This document shows, piece by piece, positions 46,080-56,704 of a DNA stretch of 64,000 bases. This DNA is from Acanthosepion esculentum. Its lineage: Eukaryota > Mollusca > Cephalopoda > Sepiida > Sepiidae. A program made the position numbers and the translations under genes. The stretch lies in NCBI GenBank assembly GCA_964036315.1, contig OZ038498.1:5900778-5964777 (forward strand), given 5' to 3'. Positions within the stretch are counted from its first letter, which is position 1; every line of letters starts with the position of its first letter. The notes under the pieces were generated by a model that saw only the letters and a list, made by a program, of their open reading frames with translations, was not told where the DNA came from and did not search any database.

Positions 46080-46231
46080 TATGGATTTCGTTAATCGGAC
46101 TGACTTCCTCATCTTGGTTGCTTTCCTCACAACGTTTCGGCCGTCTGAAGAAGGCCGGAGGATCAGACGGCCGAAACGTTGTGAGGAAAGCAACCAAGAT
46201 GAGGAAGTCAGTCCGATTAACGAAATCCATA
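46080..46231. repeat. Near-perfect palindrome, about 74-bp arms, of Penelope-end type
   Basis: TATGGATTTCGTTAATCGGA...CGTTTCGGCCGTCTGA and its reverse complement flank CTGAAGAAGGCCGGAGGATCAG. The right arm aligns with the repeat unit at 54197-54963 (GAAACGTTGT...AAGATGAGGA). The core order CTGAAGA, GGCC..GGCC, GAAAC is hammerhead-like. Confidence 0.85.
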
Positions 46232-46352
46232 GTGAAAACCCCTCATCCCCAAAATATAGACAATTACAATCCTACAAGTGTATGATTATCAGATAACAAA
46301 ACGGGATCTGTAAATCTAATGTGAATTCTGCTTGAAGATGTTAATATTCACT

Positions 46353-46616
46353 TCATACGAATTCCTTTTCCCTCTGCACCGTTGCCAAATAACTTGACAG
46401 TGGAATGGTTGAGAGAAAAGAATAAGTGAATATAAACTTGGACAAACAACACTGTTGTTGCCCTAACAATTTATACATAATGCATTCATACAACTGTGCA
46501 AGGTGAGGACAAGTTACGAAATGATCATTCTGGCTAGTTAATATGGTGTCATAATACGAACATCCAACAATTCCTTCCTTGGACTTGTTCCTAACCGCTT
46601 GCGATAATTTGGACAT
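46353..46616 (-). other. Weak candidate coding frame
   Basis: About 85 codons are open on the minus strand to a stop at 46353, with protein-like segments such as VRNKSKEGIVGCSYYD and FVTCPHLAQLYECIMYKL. The frame runs into the mariner end at 46617 and has no convincing acceptor. It may be an unrecognised transposon relic. Confidence 0.2.
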
Positions 46617-47152
46617 ATATGAGGTCTGATCAAAACGGATCGGGATTGGTGCTATAAAAACACATATCAATTCAGCATTTAATCTCCTTCGAAGTAGTCC
46701 CCCCTTCTGAAGCTACATACTTTATCCAGCGTCGTTTCCATTGAAGGAAGCATTCCTGGAACTCGCTTCTTGGGGATAGCAAGCAGTTGCCTCATCGCAT
46801 CCTGTTGGATTTCCTCGACGTCTTGAAACCTTGTTCTTGATTTTTGGAAAAAGAAAAAAGTCGCAAGGGGCGATATTTGGGAAATATGGTGGTTGTCGGA
46901 CCTGGGGAATGTTGTAATAGCCAAAAACTGCTACACAAGCCAAGATCATTAATGGGAATACTGTAGTGTGGTGAGACGACCACATTCTATACATGTTCTT
47001 TCCAAGCACTGCTATGAATAACAGAAGTGGGGGAGAACGTTATAACTTAGTATGCATGCTCGACAGTATTCAAGATCAATCTGTGTCAAACGGCATCTCT
47101 CTGCGTATTTAGCTCCGTTATCATAGCAGTAGTCCCGATAGTTTTTTGACCA
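46617..47152 (-). pseudogene. Internally deleted mariner, copy 2
   Basis: TIRs GAGGTCTGATCAAAACGGAT (46620) and, inverted, GGTCAAAAAACTATCGGGAC (about 47150). Minus frames give PPYFPNIAPCDFFLFPKIKN (46905-46840), the mariner block around the second and third catalytic Asp, and an end block GDYFEGD at about 46690. The N-terminal half is missing. Its structure matches 31081-31590. Confidence 0.85.
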
Positions 47153-47959
47153 CTAAACAATTCATGTTTGAAGCAGTATACTTAAAAATTGTCAATGTGA
47201 GCAAATGATTTGTGTTTATATCAGTACATTTGCAAGAAAATGATTATATATTACATTGGCTAAATACTTACTTTTGTGTCTAAGGGCCACTTGACCGATG
47301 GTCAAGGAGTAAGATCATTTAGAATGGCCATAAGACTAGCAAACTTTTCTCAAGTGACATTTAATTTTAGTCTGCATGCAATACTCTAACAATTTATGCA
47401 TGGTTTTATATGCTGTTAGTTTTTGCCTGGCAGGACTTCAGAAGGGAAACATATGAGAAGGAATTTGTAATATTTACGGAACTAATCTTAGTATGGCACA
47501 AGGCCCCGATTATGGAGTACCTATTAATGTGGCAGGAGCGATATCATCCCTGAAATAATAATAATGATAATAAAGGAGGATATGCTGTAAAACAAAAAAC
47601 ACCAAGTGAAGAGAGGCTTTTTCGAATAACCAAGATGTTAATATGCTGTAAAGACTTTGAAATGTAAATGTTACAGAAAGTTAATTTAGGACACGAAATA
47701 CAATTCTTTTGTAAGTGTACAAAGGATATCAGATTACTAATAGAAAATTACTGGAACGATAATAATTTAGAACTTTTAAAGAAATGGATTTTGACACTAT
47801 AAGAATCAAAGTTAAAATTAAAATGTTTTGATCTAGAATTTATTTTTAAAACAAGAATCTCTGTAGTTTACAAAGAGTGGCAGAATAATTAATAGCGAGG
47901 TGATAAACAATAGCGTCTTGTTGTGAACCTTGGAAACCAATTGATGAAAAAGTAAATTG
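47153..47959. other. No gene recognised
   Basis: AT-rich. ATGGCACAAGGCCCCGATTATGG at 47504 is a scrap of the tRNA-SINE body (inverted). Nothing else supported. Confidence 0.55.
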
Positions 47960-47965
47960 TTTATT
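47960..47965 (-). terminator. Polyadenylation signal AATAAA
   Basis: The hexamer on the minus strand lies 34 bases past the stop codon of the 47999-51390 gene. This implies a very short 3' UTR if used. Confidence 0.5.
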
Positions 47966-47998
47966 CTCGGAGGAGTGAAGTTGTACTTTGGTAGTATG

Positions 47999-48165
47999 TC
48001 AGTACGTTTGCACTAGAAAAACCAACACGTCACCAGTCTGGAACATGTAAGGCGAGCCAACTGGAAGAGAGAAAGTTTCTGGGTTCTTCTGTTTTCGAAT
48101 GCAGTCGAACTGAGTGGAGAGACGTCTGAGATTGAAAAGGAAGCGTCCGCTGTGTGTTGCTGAAG
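47999..48165 (-). CDS. Last exon of an unidentified minus-strand gene
   Basis: The acceptor TTTCACTCCTTCACCCTCAG has a strong pyrimidine tract. An in-frame second acceptor lies 6 bases further on (CTTCAG). Two bases complete the codon begun in exon 48484-48657, then 54 codons run to TGA at 47999-48001. Residues include SGRFLFNLRRLSTQFDCIRK and, near the end, GSPYMFQTGDVLVFLV. The composition looks like a folded domain rather than a simple repeat. I recognise no family. The apparent plus-strand donor at 48203 over the same bases is treated as chance. Confidence 0.65.
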
Positions 48166-48483
48166 CTGAGGGTGAAGGAGTGAAATACTGCTGCTAACAT
48201 GTAAGTACCGCTACTCCTGCTACTAGTAATACTACTATTACTACTACTGAGAATAGGAACCTAGAATGCTGTAGTAGTTGTGCTAAGAACAGACCAAAAA
48301 GGGTTAAAATGAAGGCTGCATCTCTCTTTTACCAAAAGTACTTGTGTTTGTTTGGTTATTGTTCACATACAAGAAACTTTCAACCTTGTGCAACAAGAAT
48401 TTTTTGTGTGTGTTTGCTATTATATATATAAAAATTAACTTTTGACTTGGTTATATCTATTTTTCTGTTAACCTGATTCTCAC

Positions 48484-48657
48484 CTGATGAACTCGCAGGT
48501 GGACCAATGAAGAGTTTTTGGATTTCTACGATCTGATGTCCACTCTCCAGGATCAAAACAATCACAACGTGGCTGGAGGGTGGCTTCAAATTGACATTGG
48601 GAACTGGAGACTTGTGTCTAACCTGTAATACTGGACCATACCGGACCAACGGCCAGC
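48484..48657 (-). CDS. Internal exon of the unidentified minus-strand gene
   Basis: Acceptor CCCACGCACTTCACAAG precedes 48657, and donor CAG|GTGAGA follows 48484. The 174 bases carry 2 + 57 codons + 1 bases, so both junction phases fit the neighbouring exons (1 base in from 50468, 1 base out to 48165). Residues include WPLVRYGPVLQVRHKSPVPN and HVVIVLILESGHQIVEIQKL, which suggests beta-strand-rich structure. The minus frame stays open past the donor, but the plus strand also has a 43-codon frame here, judged weaker. Confidence 0.65.
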
Positions 48658-50467
48658 CTTGTGAAGTGCGTGGGTCCAGTGGGGTGAGAATATGGTGTTA
48701 CAGTAAGAATTAAGCTCTTTTCACAATTTAAACTATTGGGAGTAAAGAGTTCTATTATAGCTTTAAATTTGATATTTAAAAAGTATATATTAATATATAA
48801 TAGGTAAAAACATATTAAAACAAGTGGTAATAGACTCTAAGACGAGTTTGATAATCATATCTTTACGGTAGAATGTTCTGATTTGGTTTCAATTTAAAAT
48901 AATTCCATCAAAGTTTTTCTTCTTTTTTTTTCTTTTTTGTATTTGTAAATCTTTGGTGCCACAATCTTTATTTTTCAAAGTAATATTTAGGAATTTTGTA
49001 CATGCTGTTGGTTTAGTCTGTGATATCATGGGTAGCATAATGACCGAATAGACATTGCAGGCCATCAAATAAGTCAGGTGCAACGGCCGATGAATAGAGT
49101 TGCATGTAACTTCACACTTGTATCTTGCAATTGTGGCGAAAATTTGTAATACACACAGTTATATAAACAACTGCCCCAAGAAACGATTGGAGGGGTTTCA
49201 CATATGAGTTTTCAATCAGCACCTGATGATTGCATTGTGCAAGAAACATTCCACCCCATAACGAAAAAAATGTATATTTTTTATTAATATAAATTATAGC
49301 TCTGTTATTATTATACATGAAATATTATTTTATTAGCACCAGCACTCAATGTGTGATATTATATATATATATATTAAATAGGATGTATTTTGGCAGCAAA
49401 AATTTTTCAAACATGTTTGGTTGTATATTGACAAGTTCTATCTATTCAAACTTTTAACTTTTTCAAATTTTCAAATTAGTTGTTTTATGTACTCAGTAAA
49501 TTTACCAAAGTTTCCGAGTACTTTCAAATGCACAAAACCAAAAAAGAAATGCACAAAATGTACTTTTGAACGCACAAAATAGAATCCTTGAAAACGAATG
49601 TAGCAACAGTCGAAAGTATTAATTTCATTATATGATTATCTTCCTCATATATATGATTATCTTCCTCACATATCCTCATCAATTGTGCTTCTTAACTCTT
49701 ACTGCGTATCCCTCTACCTTGAGTGGCTCTTGGGCATTGTAAAGCATGAACCTTATTGTGAAAATGAAATTAAATAAAGAATTAAAATAGCAAGAATTTC
49801 TAGTTAAAAAATATTGTCCAAAATACACAGGAGGTGAAAATAAGAAAATTACCCTAAATAAAAAAGGGTTTACTACAAAATATCGCTTTGCTTTTGCTAG
49901 CACATTTTTTTATTTAATCATTTCTCTCCAGGCAATGCAGTAAAGCAACTAAGACACATGAGAAAAAGAAAGACATTATAAGGAGAAAGAACAGGAAATA
50001 AGAAGACAGAAGATAATGATTAAAATTACATTTCAATTTTTGAAGATCAAAGTTGACTGTAATGGGGGTTAAATAATATCATGTCACATCAGATAAGTCA
50101 CCAGATAATGGAGGTTAATAATCTATCGAGTTGTGGTTACCAGTTAATGAGGTGCTAATATATTGTCATGTCAGGTTAACCCATATATTGGGTGAGCAAT
50201 GGAAGAAAAGTTCATTTTCCCATTTGTATTTCGCCCATTATGAGTATTATTATATCCATGATATAATATCACCTTATTTCAAAGACCGAACAGAATAGCT
50301 GAAAGGAGAATGAATGACAAACATGCTTGGTTGTCAGAGGGACTCTTATGCCACTATGTGATATACAAAATTACATATAAATATATTTACAAGTGTTTCA
50401 AGCAGAAACTATAATGTGCATGCAACAACAAGCAGCGTGAGAAGGAGATGAAAAAAGACAGCCTTAC
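48658..50467 (-). other. Intron (inferred) with LINE 3' scrap
   Basis: Between two coding exons. It contains a LINE 3' UTR scrap at about 49677-49745 (CTACCTTGAGTGGCTCTTGG, cf. 33615) and a short TA run at 49362. No other coding signal was found. Confidence 0.5.
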
Positions 50468-50745
50468 GTATTATAGTTCTCAATGGGAACTGAAGCTGCT
50501 GGATATTCTTCTGCATTTCTGGAGAAGCCATATTTAGGATTCCAGATCTGAGTGGATCAGGTTCATCTGTTATGTCACTAGCAAGGATATATTCAGCAAA
50601 CGAGAAACGGAAAGTCCTAGGCTTTTCCCAAATTGAGGACTGCAAGACAGAGATATTATCTGTATCTGTTGAAGATATATTTGTATAGGAAAATGGCACT
50701 ATAGGCTTGTAAGCTGCATCAAATGGCTGGGGAGGCAGATTTAGC
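50468..50745 (-). CDS. Internal exon of the unidentified minus-strand gene
   Basis: 278 bases: one base finishing the codon from 51330-51390, 92 codons, and one base before donor C|GTAAGG. Residues include LNLPPQPFDAAYKPIVPFSY, WEKPRTFRFSFAEYILASDI and EPDPLRSGILNMASPEMQK. The frame stays open beyond the donor to 50409, ending in a hydrophobic stretch; I read that tail as intron. Upstream is an in-frame TAA 18 bases before the proposed AG, so the exon cannot extend far. The AG at 50746-50747 has a poor pyrimidine tract. A much stronger acceptor (CTCTGTCTTGCAG) lies inside, giving a start at 50639, but that start is in phase 0 and would not join 51330-51390. Family not recognised. Confidence 0.6.
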
Positions 50746-50859
50746 CTCAATTTGGGCCGATGTTATTGCTTTGCTTAGGGTGAATTGATTAAAATACAAA
50801 TACATATCTAATTAAAACTTATCTTCATTCATTTTTATATTTTTTATGTATATAAAAGA

Positions 50860-51000
50860 AGAAATATAGTTTTATGGTGTGCTATATTTATGGGATAAAG
50901 TGCTCAATATCAGAGATCGAGCATATGTAAATATTAATATAAAAGTCAATGTTGAATCCATTTATATATATATATACATATATATATATATGTATCTCCA
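50860..51000 (+). mobile_element. Family P MITE fragment
   Basis: ATGGTGTGCTATATTTATGG, ATCAGAGATCGAGCATATG and AAAGTCAATGTTGAATCC match the family P arm, cut short at a TATATACATATA stretch. It lies inside the inferred gene. Confidence 0.7.
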
Positions 51001-51054
51001 GGTAAGATGAGAATTAATAGAGTACAATTCCAATATTCGTAACATTTAATTTAA

Positions 51055-51260
51055 AATAGACCAATATTCTTTTTTAGGACATTACATTAAAAACATGTCC
51101 AAATCACTGCACAATTTCAGTCAGGTTTTGATGCATATCAAATGCATCTCATCAGGTGATTTTAAGTTGAGTAATTTACAATCACTTGATGAGATGCATT
51201 GAAACATGACTGCAATTGTGTAGCGATTTTGATGTTTTTGATGCAATATCCTAAAATAAA

Positions 51261-51314
<54 letters not shown>

Positions 51315-51315
51315 C
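51055..51315. repeat. Foldback with hammerhead-like arms, then (TA)n
   Basis: AAATGCATCTCATCAGGTGATT faces AATCACTTGATGAGATGCATT. On the minus strand the left arm reads CTGATGA-GATGCAT-TTGAT-ATGCATC-AAAAC, a hammerhead-like order with G12 changed to A. A TA tract is at 51261-51311. Confidence 0.65.
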
Positions 51316-51329
51316 TGTTGAAAACTTAC

Positions 51330-51390
51330 TGTTGACTTTGTCTTTCTTTTGTTCTGACAAATCCCAGCAAGACTTCAAGAGTTGCAGCAG
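51330..51390 (-). CDS. Upstream 61-bp exon of the unidentified minus-strand gene
   Basis: Excellent splice sites: TTTTTCTCTTTTATTGCAG before 51390 and A|GTAAGTTTT after 51330. In the frame that joins 50468-50745 it reads AATLEVLLGFVRTKERQSQ, entering with one base owed and leaving two. Another open frame (LLQLLKSCWDLSEQKKDKVN) would instead join 48484-48657 directly, so exon skipping is a formal alternative. Further 5' exons were not found up to 64000. Cephalopod introns are often very long, so they may lie outside. Confidence 0.6.
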
Positions 51391-51724
51391 CTGCAATAAA
51401 AGAGAAAAACTTCAGTGAGTGCAGACAAGCATGACAAGCAGCAGCATTTGTCAGCAGAGAGGTTAGGTTTAAGGCTCTAATTCCCCACAAAGGAGTGTTC
51501 TATGTGACAATAGCCTAATTATTCAAAGTGTTGGTTCATGAATTTGGTGACAGTAATTGTGAGTTCAATCCCTCAAGCAGTGCGTACTTGGAAACAGTGC
51601 AAGCAATAACTGTGTAGTAGTAGTAAAAATAAGAACTTGATATAATTTTGATGAAGTTTAAATAAAAGCAAAATATGTTAAATCTAGCAGAAAAGGAAAG
51701 GTTAGTTTTGCTGTAAACATTTAT

Positions 51725-51785
<61 letters not shown>

Positions 51786-52136
51786 AAGAACAGTAAGATA
51801 TATAATCCAGTGTTTTTATTGATATTTTTATGTGTTCAATGTAAATTTACAGAGCATAAATATTATAAATTAACTGATTTAAAATATGTTTTTTTTCGCT
51901 ACCCAGTAGTTTCAAAAACTGAAGCTAAAAACTTCAAATTTAATCATATAATTTTTTATTTAAAAATAAGTTATTCCAAAATTCGCTTGAAGATGAAACA
52001 GAACTAATGCTTTTAATTTAATTATATAATTAAATTTGAAGTTTTTAGCTTCAGTTTTTGAAACGTGGTTATTACTGTGTAGCGAAAAAACCATATTTTA
52101 AATCAGTTAATTTATAACATATATATCTATATCTAT

Positions 52137-52212
<76 letters not shown>
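51725..52212. mobile_element. Inverted-repeat element between TA tracts
   Basis: TA tracts at 51728-51780 and 52125-52212. Arms at about 51863-51958 and 52018-52118 are inverted copies (TTAACTGATTTAAAATATG..., TTCAAAAACTGAAGCTAAAA, CTTCAAATTTAAT). Short loop. No gene. Confidence 0.85.
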
Positions 52213-52215
<3 letters not shown>

Positions 52216-53300
52216 TCCACATTGGACGAAACGCGTTGGCAAATACTACAGTTTTCCTATTGTCATTTATATTTATAAATATATAAATAAATAAATAAAT
52301 AAAATGTTAATTTTTTTACATTACTAGGGTTTAGGATGAAATTTCCTCTAACCTTAAAAATAGTTGATTATCTAGACATCACCCTTAACCTCTATAATAA
52401 AATGTTTAAACCATATCATAAAGACAATGGAACCTATATTAATGTTAATTCTAGACACCCCAATACCATAGTGAAACTGACACCCACCACTGTTGGCACT
52501 AGAATTAGTCAATTATCATCCAACATCTTTAATAAAACTAATAAATTGTATGTATTTTTAACAAAAAAGTGGTTTTAAAAATGAATTATCCTATCTATAA
52601 GTAACACAGAAATATCTAAAGTGAAATGTAGACACAGAAAAAGAAAAACGATATGGTTCAACCCCCCACCCCAGCCTGCAAACTGTTAAATATTAACATC
52701 TGACAGCATTTTCTAAAGTTAATAAATAAACACTTTCAAAAAAATAAGTAAGATCTTCAATATGAAAATGATTAAGATTAGTTACTACTGTACCAACAAC
52801 ATGTATAAAATTATTAACTCACACAATAACCATATTTAAAAAAAATTTCTATGAGACAAACAACAAATCTGGTATTGAACCCTCCTGTAGTTGTAGATCT
52901 AAAGAAAATTGTCCAGTAGAGGGCAAATGCAGATCTACCAGGGTTATATATCAAGCTATCATTTACTCCAAAGAAAATATGAAAAATTATAATGTTTATA
53001 TCGGAATTTTCATGGGGGAATGGAAACAGAGATTTTATACCCATAGGCACTCATTTTCTAATCATAAAATAAATCATCAGACATCTCTTTCAAAAAAATT
53101 TGGGGATTTGAAGGAGAAAGGTTTGAGCTCAAAGATAGTTTGGAAAATTATAGGTTCCGCACATACTCCCAATAGTCTTAGAGGTAGGTGAAACTTATGT
53201 TTAGAAGAAAAAATTAGAATAATAAAATACAATAATCAAAGCCAACTATTGATCAGAGGAATGAATTAGTGTTAAAATTTTGACATAAAAACAAATTCAA
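52213..53300 (+). pseudogene. Penelope-like retroelement fragment 1
   Basis: It begins with half a hammerhead-like core (GTCC-ACATT-GGAC-GAAACGCGTTGGC) as expected of a Penelope pLTR. The open frame 52336-52578 reads VDYLDITLNLYNKMFKPYHK and SRHPNTIVKLTPTTVGTRIS, the end of a Penelope-like RT. A break follows, then EPSCSCRSKENCPVEGKC (about 52885-52935), the Cys-rich linker, and NVYIGIFMGEWKQRFYTHRH (52990-53050), the GIY-YIG endonuclease start. Multiple stops, so it is dead. Confidence 0.85.
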
Positions 53301-53402
53301 ATTTCCATAATATAGGTTTAATTATTATTTTTATTATTTACTATATTTCCATAGTATTCACTCTCCTCTAACTCTTCAAATGTTGACAGTATAACTAATT
53401 CT

Positions 53403-53872
53403 ATCAGAGAAAATACAAAGGATCTGTGGTTCATATAACATCAGGACAACCTTCAAAAACTGGACGACACTTTGCAGATATCTCCCGAGTAAGACCCCCC
53501 CTCCCCAGAAAGGAGAACATGACTAAAGACTGTGTGTACGCTATCCCGTGCAGCTGCGGAAAGAAATATAAAGAGGAGACAGGCTGCCCCCTTAAGGTAA
53601 GGCTTCAAGAACAACAGAAGGCTGTAACATGAGGGGAAGTGGAAAAATCAGGTGTGACTGACCACATATGGAGAGAGAGAATGGAAATCACTGCTCTCAG
53701 TGGGATCAAGTTGAGATCATAGACAAAGAACACCATTGGAAAATTCATAAACTTAAGGAATCAGCACATATGCTAGGCCACGAAAATCTCCTGAGCCAAC
53801 CAAACATAGAAATGAATACAATATGGGAACCAGTAATAAGGAGTGCCAGAGAAAAGCAATAATAACAACCAA
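53403..53872 (+). pseudogene. Penelope-like GIY-YIG fragment 2
   Basis: ENMTKDCVYAIPCSCGKKYK then EETGCPLKVRLQEQQKAVT (to 53632), a stop, then EVEIIDKEHHWKIHKLKESA-type sequence to IWEPVIRSAREKQ at 53862. A VY-I-C-CGK-Y-GET-(R)-KVRL-EH pattern is typical of GIY-YIG domains of Penelope-like elements, though the GIY-YIG core motif itself is degraded here. A different subfamily from fragment 1. Confidence 0.75.
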
Positions 53873-53989
53873 AATTGCAATATGAGCTCTGGTAAAAAAA
53901 ATATGCAATGATTACAGCAAAAAATTGCAATATGAGCACTGGTAAAAAAGGTTTCTGAGACATTAAGGTTTATAATACATAGAAATTCA

Positions 53990-54200
53990 TACACAAATGT
54001 TCTCAAGGACACATGGCACAGTGGTAAAGGCATTGGTTAGATCCAGTGACAGGACCCAAAGAGTTTGAGTTCAATACCCGGTTAAGAACTTTCAGAGGGA
54101 AATTAACAGGTGATAACTGATAACTGACATCCATTAAACATGGCATAAGAACAGTCTACCCCAGGAATAAAGGGTTCAGTTTGACATTCCTACCACCTGA
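53990..54200 (+). mobile_element. tRNA-headed composite element with hammerhead-like core
   Basis: A box TGGCACAGTGGTAAAGG (54014) and B box GAGTTCAATACCC (54068) are followed by a body with AATAAAGGGTTCAGTTTGAC and then CTGAAGAAGGCCGG...AGCCGAAGC. The same head-body-core order is in both arms of 57080-57600. A tRNA-like promoter joined to a hammerhead is known from schistosome Sm-alpha SINE-like repeats. Confidence 0.6.
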
Positions 54201-54963
54201 AGAAGGCCGGAGTGTACAACAGCCGAAGCATTGTAATAAATATGTCGACTAAGATGAGGACAATAGTGCGAACAATGTAAATAATGTACATAATACCTCA
54301 TCTCAGAAATATAGACAGATGCTGAATGGCCGAAAGGTTGTAATAAATATGGCGACAAAGATGAGGACAATAGTCTGAACAATGTAAATAGTGTACATAA
54401 TACCTCATCTCAGAAATATAGACAGATACTGAAAGGCCGAAACGTTGTAATAAATATGGCAACAAAGATGAGGACAATAGTCCGAACAATGTAAATAGTG
54501 TACATAATACCTCATCTCAGAAATATAGACAGATACTGAAAGGCCGAAACGTTGTAATAAATATGGCAACAAAGATGAGGACAATAGTCCGAACAATGTA
54601 AATAGTGTACATAATACCTCATCTCAGAAATATAGACAGATACTGAAAGGCCGAAACGTTGTAATAAATATGGCGACAAAGATGAGGACAATAGTCCGAA
54701 TAATGTAAATAGTGTACATAATACCTCATCTCAGAAATATAGACAGATACTGAAAGGCCGAAACGTTGTAATAAATATGGCGACAAAGATGAGGACAATA
54801 GTCCGAATAATGTAAATAGTGTACATAATACCTCATCTCAGAAATATAGACAGATACTGAAAGGCCGAAACGTTGTAATAAATATGGCAACAAAGATGAG
54901 GACAATAGTCTGAATAATGTAAATAGTGTGCATAATACCTCATCTCAGAAATATAGACAGATA
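54197..54963 (+). repeat. 107-bp tandem repeat, about 7 copies
   Basis: GGCCGAAACGTTGTAATAAA...AAGATGAGGACAATAGTC...ACCTCATCTCAGAAATATAG repeats with starts at 54328, 54435, 54542, 54649, 54756 and 54863. The first unit contains the full CTGAAGAAGGCC...GCCGAA core. Later units keep only CTGAAA-GGCCGAAACG. The unit is the 3' part of the composite element at 53990. Confidence 0.95.
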
Positions 54964-55377
54964 ACTAATTCTAATTTCTATATTTTCCCCTACTTTAAAT
55001 TATCTCCCCACCTCTCTTTCCATGAATCCCTTACATCCTCTTATCTTTATACTTTAAAATTATTTTAAGACCCCTTTTTATTCCTCTTTTAATTTTAAAT
55101 TAAAATTTCATTCTTCATATAACTCCAAATTAATATCATAAGGTTAATATTCAGGTTTAATTTTATAAAACTTCTTCCCTTTAAGACGAATACTTTCCAC
55201 CCTCCATTTTCCCCTGTCTCATGCCTTTCATCTTACTGAAACATTGAAATGGATAAATTCCATATTAGTTCTTCAACAGGTTGGTCTTTTAGCTTTCAGG
55301 AAAATCTCAGACAACCTGAATATTCTATTTACTACCATTAGTTTATTTATTGCAAGATAAATAGCTCAAAAATGTTG
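54964..55377. other. Pyrimidine-rich spacer
   Basis: C/T-rich and AT-rich sequence between the tandem repeat and the Tc1 remnant. No gene. Confidence 0.6.
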
Positions 55378-56131
55378 AAAACCAAAGAACAGATGCTCCA
55401 CAGAAGAGTTCTTCAAGGAAATTAATGTGTCAAATTAAACAAAAAAATCCAGCGGTTACTCAAGTGTTGCAGGAAAACTCCACTGATATTGAAAAGACAC
55501 AAAGATGCCAGATTAAAATTTCTTCATAAACATAAGGATAAGGAAAAATCATATTGGGAAAGAGTATTATGGACAGATGAAACCAAAATTAAGTTGTTTG
55601 GACGTAATTCTAGAAATCATGTATGGAGGAAAGATGGTGATGCCTTCAAACAAAAGAACACAGTTCCAAAAGTGAAATTTGGTGATGACAGCATCATGGT
55701 TTGGGTATGTTTTTCCTGCAAAAGGAACTGGTACCATATCAGTAAAAGATGGTAGAATGAATGCTGCAGCATATCAAAATATTTTGGAAGCAAGTTTAAT
55801 GGTTTCGGTTGAAAATCTTGAATTTCCTCCTGATTGGATCTTCCAACAAGATAATGATCCTAAGCACACTGAAAAATCTACGAAGGAATGGCTTGCTGAA
55901 AATAATGTAAATATCCTGAAATAGCCATGTCAGGCCCCAAACCAAGTTAAACCTAATCAAGAATACGTGGCGTCATTTGAAAATTCAAATCCAATCAACA
56001 GCTTCAACAAATATCCCAGATCTGAAGACTATATGTGGAGAAGAATGGAACAAAATACCAACTATCATTGAGAACTACAAGAAAAGGTTGGTTGCTGTAG
56101 AAGTGAATAATGGCTATTCTACAAAGTATTA
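55378..56131 (+). pseudogene. Tc1-like transposase, frameshifted
   Basis: In order: LKRHKDARLKFLHKHKDKEK, SYWERVLWTDETKIKLFG with the first catalytic Asp in WTDE (55570), then after a +1/-1 shift near 55700-55720 GYVFPAKGTGTISVKDGRMN, IFQQDNDPKHTEKSTKEWL with the second Asp, and a last segment NTWRHLKIQIQSTASTNIPD ending KRLVAVEVNNGYSTKY. The third acidic residue region near 55920-55950 is broken by stops. N-terminal DNA-binding helices are mostly missing. Inactive. Confidence 0.9.
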
Positions 56132-56479
56132 AATGAAGATTATATATTCTTTTTTGTATTGTACAAATATCTTTTTCACCCATTAATCTGATCAAATGAC
56201 AAAACATCAGAATTTGTTTTGGGAACCCCTTCAAGGAGGACTATTAAAACAATTTCAAGCAATTATTTACAAATACAAAAAGGGAAAAAATAACTGATTT
56301 TTAAAAATGCCTTTCACATGAAGAATATTCTGTTTTAAAATCTTTTGCCTGGCAATTTTCAGCATTTAGTATAACATATTTCATGGGCAAGACAGCCTCA
56401 CAGAGCCCAATCATTCCAGACTAGTTTGAATTCAGTTTTCTTTCTTATAGACTGGTTTCCAACCAAGACTATAGGGCCC

Positions 56480-56640
56480 AATCTGTCCTGCTATTTACCC
56501 ATAGCTGGGGGGAAGAGATGGATTCATACCTTTCCCAATGGTATTAACATGCAAGTGAATGTAATGAACTTGACCAGAATTCGAACTTGGCTCTTTGATT
56601 CCACAATCTGAGCCGCTATCCATTACTGCCGAGTGCCTCC
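56480..56640 (-). mobile_element. 5S/tRNA composite SINE, tRNA half only
   Basis: Minus-strand GGCAGTAATGGATAGCGGCT (A box) and AGTTCGAATTCTGGTC (B box) with the tail CCCAGCTATGGGTAAATAG, as in 27075 and 29636. The 5S part is absent. Confidence 0.7.
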
Positions 56641-56704
56641 ATCATTATTTAACATGGTTTAAAAGAAGTGTTTAAAAATATTGTATTATCTTAGTTTTAT
56701 ATGA

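Noticed and set aside
48021..48629. Plus-strand two-exon mini-gene whose ATG would form across the splice (AT|GTAAGT at 48202 to CAG|G at 48490), 43 codons
   Set aside because: The minus-strand exons over the same bases are longer, have better acceptors and match in phase at three junctions. The plus reading is probably coincidence.
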